From assembly GCA_945875975.1 (NCBI GenBank), contig CAMCMD010000021.1, forward strand, positions 1-20,812: DNA of 20,812 bases, given 5' to 3'. The stretch is from Rickettsia typhi. GTDB taxonomy: Bacteria; Pseudomonadota; Alphaproteobacteria; Rickettsiales; Rickettsiaceae. Position numbers and translations under genes: made by a program. This document shows positions 15,238 to 20,812 of this stretch, in pieces. Each line of letters starts with the position of its first letter. The first letter of the stretch is position 1. Under the pieces are notes generated by a model. The model saw nothing but the letters and a program-made list of their open reading frames with translations. It was not told the DNA's origin and made no database searches.

Positions 15238-16287
15238 TTATACATTAAGCCATATAGAAAAAATTGGACCAGATACAGTATAAAAGCGATCTACCAAACT
15301 TCCTTTCCAAAAATAACCTACCTGAGCGGTGAAGCAATCGAGTCTTAAGTTATCAAATGCTATCTCCTTTGCAATCGAAACTTGATCATATATTGTACGC
15401 CTGTATAAAATATTTGTAAATTTTGCTTTTTCATACTCAGTATAATTACTTAGTGTAAAACCATTACTAAATTTTATACCTTCTTGTATACTAAGCACAT
15501 AGCCAACGCTATGATCCCTAACCTTATTATAATACTTGCGCATAGTAATACCGCATTCAAGGTACGTACTGTAGCCCTTCTTGATTCGTGAGTGACCTAT
15601 TAGCAGGTCGAAATCAGTATAACTAATGCTTTTTTGCTTATTGGAAGCTGAAAAATTAATTTTAGGGCGAATAGTAGCCACCCAGCTCTCATGATCAAAA
15701 AATTTATACTTATAAAAAATATCAATTTCTTGACCTGACTTTGTTACAGATGTTTCGCCCGAATTTATATCAGCAAATTTATCTGTTTTATATACTAGCT
15801 TTGTACCAAAACTGTGAGAATCTGCTAATCCATACTCTAATTCAAAATAAGACGAGCTCTCATCACTGAATGACGAAAGCTCGGCAGATTCTCGTTCTAA
15901 CAAAGCTATATCCCTCTCTATTTGTTCAACGTTTCTAAGCTCAGAGTTAAGCAACTCTCTTCCAAGATCAACTGCTTTCTTACGAATCATCGCTTGAGCC
16001 TTACTAAGTTTCGAAATATTATTTTGTATATCAATGAAACTTTCTTTACGCATATTTCTTATCTTACGAGAACGCGCATCAATATATGAATGACTTGAGT
16101 ATAAATTATAAGTATCAATTTCTGGAAGCCAGGCTGTCGCATAAGATTGAGTAGCGCTCAAAACAAATACCAAAAACCCGATGATACTGCACTTGCAAGG
16201 ATCAACTTTAAAGACCTGGATTCCGTGAGAAATTGCGTTTGTATTTTTAATTTCCGGCTTGGGTATTATATGTTTTCTTTCAGCCAT
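15238..16287 (-). CDS. Outer-membrane-like beta-barrel protein, unknown function
   Basis: The 349-residue product has an unusually long N-terminal extension (about 33 residues), then a signal-peptide-like hydrophobic segment (SIIGFLVFVLSATQSYATA, about 34-52). A helical region follows (about 70-135) that could form a coiled coil. The rest alternates polar and aromatic residues in a pattern expected of amphipathic beta strands, ending in F-S-I-W-L-N-V. This suggests an outer-membrane barrel, but no family is recognised. The start overlaps the 3' end of ftsA by 22 bases, with AAGGA upstream. Followed at eight bases by a GT2 glycosyltransferase, it might export or anchor the polysaccharide made by that enzyme; this rests on gene order only. 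Confidence 0.7.
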   Translation of the reverse strand: MAERKHIIPKPEIKNTNAISHGIQVFKVDPCKCSIIGFLVFVLSATQSYATAWLPEIDTYNLYSSHSYIDARSRKIRNMRKESFIDIQNNISKLSKAQAMIRKKAVDLGRELLNSELRNVEQIERDIALLERESAELSSFSDESSSYFELEYGLADSHSFGTKLVYKTDKFADINSGETSVTKSGQEIDIFYKYKFFDHESWVATIRPKINFSASNKQKSISYTDFDLLIGHSRIKKGYSTYLECGITMRKYYNKVRDHSVGYVLSIQEGIKFSNGFTLSNYTEYEKAKFTNILYRRTIYDQVSIAKEIAFDNLRLDCFTAQVGYFWKGSLVDRFYTVSGPIFSIWLNV

Positions 16288-17480
16288 AACACAGTCCTTT
16301 TAAACCAACCATAATCTTCAAATTGGCCAGTTCCATAGGAACTTTTTTGACTTTTTAGCGACTTAGATTTTATCATACCAATAACGGTTGAATGGATATA
16401 GGTGCTATAATTTTCTACAAATCCTTGGATAGTTTCTGGCTTAGCTACTCTGACTTGTTTATGAAATATTTCTGCCACAAACGTCCTTACATTACCAAGC
16501 GCGGCACCGCCACCAGTTATAACAACTTGCCTAGCAAGAAGATGGTCCATAGACATGCTATCACACTGTTTCTTGATTACTTCAGCGATTTCTTTGATCT
16601 TTGGATGTATAATTTTAGCCAGCTGACTTGCTGTAATTGTATGTTCACCATTATCAAGCTTTATTACTGAGTCTTTCAATAATAAGCCTGGGTCAGCAAT
16701 ACCATATAAAATCTTAAGTTTCTCTGCTTCTTTAACACTAGTTGAAAAAGTTTTTGCAATATCAATTGTTATATCCATCCCGCCAATTGGTACATGATTA
16801 ACATATACAATCTTACCGTCTAGAAAAATTCCGTAGCTTGTTGTATTCGCGCCGAAATCAATAATAATAGACCCTAGGGCTCTTTCATCCGCTGTCAACA
16901 CAGCGAGTCCTGCAGCGTATATTGAAACTATTATATCGCTAACTTCAATATGACATTTTGCGAGACACTTAGTAAGGTTCATTATCATTGTTGAATCAGC
17001 TGCAATTATATGCAATTGACCTGATAATTCTTTAGCATAAAGACCTATAGGGCTTTCTAGCGCTTGATTTCCATCTACCATAAACTCAATAGGAAAATAA
17101 TGAATAATCTCCATTCCTTTGACTTTAAAATCCGATAAAGCCTTATTAGTTAGTTTCTTTACATCTGATTGAGTAATTGGCTGATTACCTAATTTAATAC
17201 TATGATTGACGTAGTAGGATTTAACCCCAGCGCCAGAAAGTGATACAGCAATCTCTTTTATACTTTTATCACAATCTTTTTCTAACGAATAAATAGCCCC
17301 AATTAAGCTGTTTTCAGCCATTCCCATATTGGTGATGACACCAGACTTAAACCCTTCCGAATGCTGCAAGACCTGAGCACTAACTCTAGCTTCTCCTTGT
17401 TTCCCAATATAGGCTGCAAGCGCAGATATTTTACTGCTTCCTATATCAAGTGCGATAAAATTTGATGAAATTCCCTTCAT
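16266..17480 (-). CDS. ftsA: Cell division protein FtsA
   Basis: This actin-like ATPase links the FtsZ ring to the inner membrane. Numbered from a possible TTG start at 17486, phosphate-1 is at ALDIGSSKISALAA (12-25), phosphate-2 at IDFGANTTSYGIF (209-221), and the adenosine motif VITGGGAALGNV at 322-333. The SHS2/1C domain lies between about 80 and 165. The C-terminus ends in an amphipathic helix, GWFKRTVLWLKENI, which is the membrane-targeting sequence. I prefer ATG at 17480 because it matches the family start (MKGISSNFIALDIGSSK); neither start has a good ribosome binding site. Neither ftsQ nor ddl lies upstream and ftsZ does not follow, unlike the common cluster. The downstream genes are envelope genes with overlapping or adjacent ends. 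Confidence 0.95.
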   Translation of the reverse strand: MKGISSNFIALDIGSSKISALAAYIGKQGEARVSAQVLQHSEGFKSGVITNMGMAENSLIGAIYSLEKDCDKSIKEIAVSLSGAGVKSYYVNHSIKLGNQPITQSDVKKLTNKALSDFKVKGMEIIHYFPIEFMVDGNQALESPIGLYAKELSGQLHIIAADSTMIMNLTKCLAKCHIEVSDIIVSIYAAGLAVLTADERALGSIIIDFGANTTSYGIFLDGKIVYVNHVPIGGMDITIDIAKTFSTSVKEAEKLKILYGIADPGLLLKDSVIKLDNGEHTITASQLAKIIHPKIKEIAEVIKKQCDSMSMDHLLARQVVITGGGAALGNVRTFVAEIFHKQVRVAKPETIQGFVENYSTYIHSTVIGMIKSKSLKSQKSSYGTGQFEDYGWFKRTVLWLKENI

Positions 17481-17556
17481 AACCAATTAGTTTTTCTATG
17501 AAAAAAGTCATTGTGCCTATACAAAAAAATACTTTTTTCGTGATTAATATGTAAGA

Positions 17557-17587
17557 TTTTTGCCGGCAAGCCTGCTCTTGGCAAAAA
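17557..17587. other. Strong hairpin between ftsA and tRNA-Ser
   Basis: TTTTTGCC (17557-17564) and GGCAAAAA (17580-17587) form a perfect 8-bp stem with a 15-base loop. It lies between two divergent units, upstream of both, where a terminator is not expected. It may be what is left of a terminator from a lost neighbour, or a regulatory structure in the ftsA leader. Confidence 0.35.
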
Positions 17588-17627
17588 GCAAATATACTAT
17601 ATGTTCGAGAATATTGATATTTTTATC

Positions 17628-17656
17628 TTGAAATAGTTAGTAAAATCTGTTATCAA
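17628..17656 (+). promoter_or_regulatory. Promoter of tRNA-Ser
   Basis: TTGAAA (17628-17633) and TATCAA (17651-17656) are 17 bases apart. The start would fall near 17663, seven bases before the tRNA. Confidence 0.5.
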
Positions 17657-17669
17657 GAGTATCACAAAT

Positions 17670-17759
17670 GGACAGGTGTCCGAGTGGTTTAAGGATCTAG
17701 TCTTGAAAACTAGCGTGCGGGTAACCGTACCGTGAGTTCGAATCTCACCCTGTCCGCCA
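17670..17759 (+). tRNA. tRNA-Ser (anticodon UGA)
   Basis: The acceptor arm GGACAGG pairs with CCTGTCC (17749-17755), followed by discriminator G and an encoded CCA (17757-17759). The anticodon stem CTAGT/ACTAG (17697-17701, 17709-17713) encloses loop CTTGAAA, with anticodon TGA at 17704-17706. A long variable arm and the T-arm GTTCGAATC fit a serine tRNA reading UCA/UCN codons. The 3' 15 bases are overlapped in antisense by the recombinase gene, which marks this tRNA as the probable integration site of the element to the right. Confidence 0.97.
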
Positions 17760-19256
17760 TTCGATACGAGTGGTGGCTTTTTTGAATATATCAAACGGAA
17801 ACCGTAAGGTGAACTCTAGCTTCTGGCCGTTTAATTTGAGGTTCTGAAATACGAAATTCAACATTTTGCGTTTTTGAGGCATTTCAGAACCTTTGAACGT
17901 CTCATAGGCTTCTGAAGCAAGGTTTATAAGGGTTGCAGTGGTGTCAGTGAATTTATCGTCTGCTTCTTCATAATTACGTAATAACTGTAGTATTTCATAC
18001 TGACGATCTTTTAATTGTTGTTTCTTAGCTTGAAATTCTTCCTTACTCAGTTCATTATTAAGTCTTAAATCAACTAATGAATTTAGCTTATTTTCGGTTT
18101 CTGTGTGTTCTTTCTTCAAAACAGCTGTTTCTTGGATATGGTGAGATTTTTTAGCTTCATTAGTATTTTTTAGATGCGCAAGAGTATCTTTTAATATTTC
18201 AGGATCTTTAATACCTATTGTCGCAAAAATATCTTCAACTTCTTTTAGAATTTTATCTTCTCTTACATATATCTTCTTATTAGAATTCTTTGGGTCCCAA
18301 GTAGCTAAATATGTCCATTCATTAATCTTGCCATTTGCATATTTTTTCTTTTTAGTTTCAGCTGTTACAACTTTGCCAGTTATAGCACATGTTATCAAAC
18401 CTCTGAATAGAAAGTCTTTACCACCATATTTGAATGGTTTTTTATTCCAACCCAAACGTACATCCTTGCAAGCCATAAAAATTTCTCTTGAAATAATTGG
18501 TTGATAATAATGTGGCCACACCTCTCCTTTGACCTTCATCTGGCCATAATAAAAAGGCTGTTGTATTAAGCGATGTATTACTGCTTTATTTAAATGAAAG
18601 TTTTTTTTGCTACGCAAACCCCATTCTTTAGCCTTTCTTGTTATACAACTAAGAGTGTATACTCCTGTTGCATATTCTTCAAAGATTTTTTTTATAATCG
18701 GAGCTCGTAGATGATCAACAATTACTATACTATTGCCTTTTTCATCTCGACCATTTAAGTAACCTAAAACTGCTGGACCAATCCATTCACCTTTGCGTAA
18801 TTTATGGTCTAGACTTCTTTTGACATTGTCACTCAAGTTGTCAACATAAGACTGTGCCATTAACACATTCATTCCCCACATTAATCTTGAATGAGATTGA
18901 GAATCTTTATGTATTATATAACCCTCAGTCCTAAAATGTAACTCTATCTTTCCAGCTTTGATTGGTTCTTCTAATAATGGAATTTCTGAAATTCTTCTTT
19001 GGATGCGATCAACTTTATCAGCAACGACGGCAATGGGTTCTCGCTGATTTTTGGCAAATTTGATCATCTCCATAAAAAGCTTGCGATCACCTCTACTTGA
19101 GGATTCAATGATTGAAAAAGTTTTTATAACTTGAAGATTCTTACGTTCGCAATATTCTAATAATCGATGTTGCTGAGCATCGATTGAGTGTCCGTCTTCT
19201 TGCTCTTTTGTTGATACACGAACTAAAATAATAGCTTTAGTTGCTTCCTCGCTCAT
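17745..19256 (-). CDS. Large serine recombinase (site-specific integrase)
   Basis: This DNA integrase/excisionase has 503 residues. The N-terminal resolvase domain (about 6-145) has nucleophile S15 in ILVRVSTKEQ and the catalytic arginines R13, R84 and R87/R88 in DKVDRIQRR. The recombinase domain follows (about 160-270). The zinc-ribbon-like region (about 283-320, LFRGLITCAITGKVVTAE) has kept only one of its usual cysteines, and a coiled coil follows (about 370-430). All catalytic residues are present, so it may be active. The last codons (EWRTG and the TGA stop) are the antisense of the tRNA-Ser 3' end. The start overlaps the stop of the dead paralogue by four bases, so translation of the two is coupled and should follow the leader RNA R3. 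Confidence 0.93.
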   Translation of the reverse strand: MSEEATKAIILVRVSTKEQEDGHSIDAQQHRLLEYCERKNLQVIKTFSIIESSSRGDRKLFMEMIKFAKNQREPIAVVADKVDRIQRRISEIPLLEEPIKAGKIELHFRTEGYIIHKDSQSHSRLMWGMNVLMAQSYVDNLSDNVKRSLDHKLRKGEWIGPAVLGYLNGRDEKGNSIVIVDHLRAPIIKKIFEEYATGVYTLSCITRKAKEWGLRSKKNFHLNKAVIHRLIQQPFYYGQMKVKGEVWPHYYQPIISREIFMACKDVRLGWNKKPFKYGGKDFLFRGLITCAITGKVVTAETKKKKYANGKINEWTYLATWDPKNSNKKIYVREDKILKEVEDIFATIGIKDPEILKDTLAHLKNTNEAKKSHHIQETAVLKKEHTETENKLNSLVDLRLNNELSKEEFQAKKQQLKDRQYEILQLLRNYEEADDKFTDTTATLINLASEAYETFKGSEMPQKRKMLNFVFQNLKLNGQKLEFTLRFPFDIFKKATTRIEWRTG

Positions 19257-19669
19257 ATTATACCTTTTTCTTTAGCGCAACGTAACAGCTGTGCAAGATG
19301 AAGCCATGCTATGGAAAGAAATTTAATTTCTTTTTCCCGTACAATAAGATCACTAGATTCCTGATAAATATAAATATCTATTAAATCACTCATCTCAAGC
19401 GTACCAAGGACACAGTTGGTTATGATGGCATAATATGATATATAACTTGCATCTTTAATAATTACTGCAATAGGTTGATTTTGATTTGTTACGATGTTAA
19501 TAAGTTCTTGTAGTGTGCCACAATTGCTACCTTCATTATCTGCAACCTGCAGAAATTTTATGACTTCAAAATTATTTGCATTAGCTGCGGTACTGACAGA
19601 TTTCTCTAACTCGGTGATTTCAGCAGTATATGGCTGATCTAATAGAATAGTAGCTTTTTTGGTCTTCAT
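19253..19669 (-). CDS. Catalytically dead serine-recombinase paralogue
   Basis: The 138-residue product aligns by eye with the N-terminal domain of the neighbouring recombinase. KATILL matches KAIILV, NNFEVIKF matches KNLQVIKT, and NQNQPIAVIIKDASYIS matches NQREPIAVVADKVDRIQ. All catalytic positions are lost: S15 is P13, R13 is D11, R84 is Y76, and R87/R88 are Y79/Y80. No DNA-binding domain follows. It could dimerise with the active enzyme and control it, perhaps setting direction of recombination, or be a degenerate duplicate; this is inference. GGGGAG (19680-19675) five bases before the ATG is a strong ribosome binding site, which leader R3 can mask. It overlaps the recombinase gene by four bases (ATGA). 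Confidence 0.7.
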   Translation of the reverse strand: MKTKKATILLDQPYTAEITELEKSVSTAANANNFEVIKFLQVADNEGSNCGTLQELINIVTNQNQPIAVIIKDASYISYYAIITNCVLGTLEMSDLIDIYIYQESSDLIVREKEIKFLSIAWLHLAQLLRCAKEKGII

Positions 19670-19960
19670 GATAACTCCCCTTTTTTAGGTTAAACAAAAG
19701 AAGTTTCAATAGCACTTGTTACTGAAACCATTTAGTTTTGACCGCCAAAGAGTAATTTTCTTAAAGATGATCTTTGGCGATCGGGGAGTTAGAAAAACCG
19801 CCAGTAGACAGCTATGATAGTCTTTAGGCCGAAACCCTGTACATACACTATCATCTCCCCGACCATAACAGGAAGTCGAGGATTACATCATTTTGACGGT
19901 TGATGCTTACCGCTACTGATGGAGGTTTCTATACCCCAGAATAGCTTTACAGCCATTCCA
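19670..19960 (-). ncRNA. Structured leader RNA, copy R3, 5' UTR of the recombinase operon
   Basis: This is the full-length counterpart of R1. Reading on the minus strand, GAATGGCT (19958-19951) pairs with AGCTATTC (19946-19939) under a GTAA tetraloop. GGTCGGGGAG (19864-19855) pairs with CTCCCCGATC (19788-19779) over ten pairs. Inside is the perfect stem 19854-19847/19821-19814. GATCGCCAAAGA (from 19782) can instead pair with TCTTTGGCGGTC (down to 19740) over twelve pairs. A last 9-bp hairpin, 19728-19720/19711-19703, has an 8-base loop and is followed by CTTTTGTTTA. CTCCCC (19788-19783) is also a perfect complement of the ribosome binding site GGGGAG (19680-19675). Most helices are kept in R1 with different bases, which supports a functional RNA. 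Confidence 0.65.
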
Positions 19961-19966
19961 CTTGAA

Positions 19967-19995
19967 ATGCTAAATTATTCCTCTATACAAGTCAA
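19967..19995 (-). promoter_or_regulatory. Promoter of leader R3 and the recombinase operon
   Basis: On the minus strand TTGACT (19995-19990) and TAGCAT (19972-19967) are 17 bases apart. The start near 19960 coincides with the first hairpin of R3, in the same relative place as in R1. Confidence 0.45.
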
Positions 19996-20012
19996 TCAGG
20001 TTTTTAGATTTT

Positions 20013-20258
20013 TTAAAGATTTTTATATTTGTGGTTGCTCCTTTTGCTTTTGTTGTTCAATTTGTAATTAAGAATTTCCTGACAAAAACCAATCAAATTC
20101 CTCGCTGCTTCATGGCTCTGGGCATCTGTGATTTTATCTTGATACATTATTTTTATTTTAGTGACGATGCTAGAGTATATTTCTTCACCAGTACGCTCAT
20201 CTTTGTTTATGTGTTTTATGATGTTTAAACCATTTTTATAATCTATAAATGAATAATT
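20013..20258 (-). pseudogene. Decayed gene fragment (unrecognised)
   Basis: On the minus strand a frame without a start codon reads DERTGEEIYSSIVTKIKI, then ITDAQSHEAARNLIGFCQEIL, then a basic tail and TAA at 20015-20013. The composition and the A-R-N-L-I-G-F stretch look protein-like and not accidental, but I cannot name the family. It ends 18 bases before the -35 of the recombinase operon promoter and is probably a remnant of the element's cargo. Confidence 0.4.
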
Positions 20259-20332
20259 TTAGCATCTGATAAATTAACGTGCTCTGCAACTGTGAGTTCA
20301 TGGCGTGAAACAAAAAATACTTGTTTTTTTGT
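20243..20332 (-). pseudogene. Second decayed gene fragment (unrecognised)
   Basis: In a different minus-strand frame the sequence reads QVFFVSRHELTVAEHVNL and then SDAKIIHL before a stop at 20245-20243, overlapping the upstream end of the previous fragment. It begins beside a run of seven A's next to a stop codon, which suggests frameshifting. It has no start codon. Confidence 0.3.
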
Positions 20333-20498
20333 TTATCAGTTTGATTAAATCCTAATGTTTATAATGCTTATAACTCAAGTAGTGCTGTTGGCATGTTTAG
20401 CAAAAAAGTTCATGCTATGAACTAATTATTAAATCTTTTGAAATAGAAATTAAATCATGTTTTTCTTGAATGCTATTGTCACTCAAGGTTATTAATTT
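20259..20498. other. Region upstream of the HTH gene
   Basis: Apart from the decayed fragment and the palindrome at 20407-20423, this AT-rich stretch shows no gene and no convincing consensus promoter. Several short frames are broken by stops, consistent with decay. Confidence 0.35.
20407..20423. promoter_or_regulatory. Palindromic operator candidate upstream of the HTH gene
   Basis: AGTTCAT-GCT-ATGAACT is a perfect 7-3-7 inverted repeat about 75 bases before the HTH start. A related half, AGTTCATGGCGTGAAAC, lies near 20295. It is a plausible site for the encoded regulator. Confidence 0.35.
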
Positions 20499-20765
20499 AT
20501 GAAATTAGAAACATGGCTTAGATTAAATCAGATACAAATTCATAGATTTGCAAAAATGATAGGTAAAAATAGAAGTTTGGTTCATAAATATATATATGAA
20601 GATGTTATCCCAAAACATGATATTATGGTAAAAATTTATCGTGCAACTTTTGGGTCAGTTTCTGCCAATGATTTTCATCGATTGTCTGATAGAATATTTG
20701 ATGACGAGAATTTTCAACAACCTGATTTTCAAGCAGAAGAATTTCATGATGAATCTTTTAAATAA
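20499..20765 (+). CDS. Cro/CI-like helix-turn-helix regulator
   Basis: This small DNA-binding protein of 88 residues has a Cro-like N-terminal fold: METWLRLNQIQIHRFA-like first helices, the helix-turn-helix at about 14-38 (FAKMIGKNRSLVHKYIYEDVIPKHDIM), and the typical end VSANDFHRLSD. The last 20 residues are very acidic (many D and E). AAGG nine bases upstream supports the ATG. Such regulators are frequent in phage-derived and integrated elements, and it is divergent from the recombinase side. It may control the element; its target is unknown, and the palindrome at 20407-20423 is the obvious candidate. Confidence 0.75.
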   Translation: MKLETWLRLNQIQIHRFAKMIGKNRSLVHKYIYEDVIPKHDIMVKIYRATFGSVSANDFHRLSDRIFDDENFQQPDFQAEEFHDESFK

Positions 20766-20812
20766 CTCCTAAATCTCAGGATCATCTCAAATGTTATGAA
20801 GATTGAACTTTT

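Larger units (their letters stand above)
17745..20812. mobile_element. Integrated element beside tRNA-Ser (right end outside window)
   Basis: A large serine recombinase reading into the tRNA 3' end, its dead paralogue, a regulatory leader, decayed genes and an HTH regulator make up the edge of an integrated element. No second copy of the tRNA 3' end was found up to 20812, so the far attachment site is not in the window or has been lost. Confidence 0.6.

Noticed and set aside
17597..17794. Minus-strand open frame containing GGQGEIRTHG and RSLNHSDTCP
   Set aside because: It is the antisense translation of the tRNA-Ser gene, a well-known annotation artefact.
20031..20228. 65-codon plus-strand frame rich in F and Y
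   Set aside because: It is the shadow of the better minus-strand fragment at 20013-20258 and has no ribosome binding site.

Overview
The window looks like part of the chromosome of an AT-rich, obligately intracellular alphaproteobacterium of the order Rickettsiales, probably family Rickettsiaceae. The main evidence is a full-length ATP/ADP translocase of the rickettsial Tlc1 type, a 23S rRNA gene with its own promoter and no 16S or tRNA gene upstream (the split rRNA arrangement of this order), a GC-rich palindromic repeat of rickettsial style, and many decayed gene fragments.

Layout. 1-734: 5' part of 23S rRNA on the minus strand, with its promoter at 909-937. 1232-3807: a three-gene ABC importer (binding protein, ATPase, permease) of the TrpXYZ-like class. 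3935-4540: a membrane-anchored zinc-ribbon protein. 4708-6795: a tightly packed SRPBCC / MarR / EVE / GNAT operon with a palindromic operator candidate at its promoter. 6808-8506, facing it: a PLP aminotransferase and a DauR/YheO-type regulator, with a perfect 14-bp inverted repeat over the promoter. 8589-10212: an accessory patch with gene remnants, an XRE regulator, a small unknown protein, a frameshifted lipoprotein gene and two copies of an unusual structured leader RNA. 10235-10440: repeats and hairpins. 10454-17480: conserved core genes, namely tlc1, prmA, a small secreted protein, and an ftsA / outer-membrane-like protein / membrane glycosyltransferase operon. 17670-17759: tRNA-Ser(UGA). 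17745-20812: the edge of an integrated element, with a large serine recombinase ending inside the tRNA gene, a catalytically dead recombinase paralogue coupled to it, a third copy of the structured leader, decayed genes and a small HTH regulator.

The most interesting signal is the leader RNA. Copy R1 (about 8722-9006, plus) and copy R3 (about 19960-19670, minus) can be aligned over their whole length, starting with similar promoters. Several helices are kept although their bases differ. R2 (about 9348-9522, plus) matches the 3' half of R1. In R3 one CTCCCC segment can pair either with an upstream GGGGAG or with the identical GGGGAG Shine-Dalgarno of the dead-recombinase gene. This is the layout of a translational switch. 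I do not recognise the RNA as a known family.

The pairings, promoters and alignments were all made by eye. No folding, covariance or database search was run.
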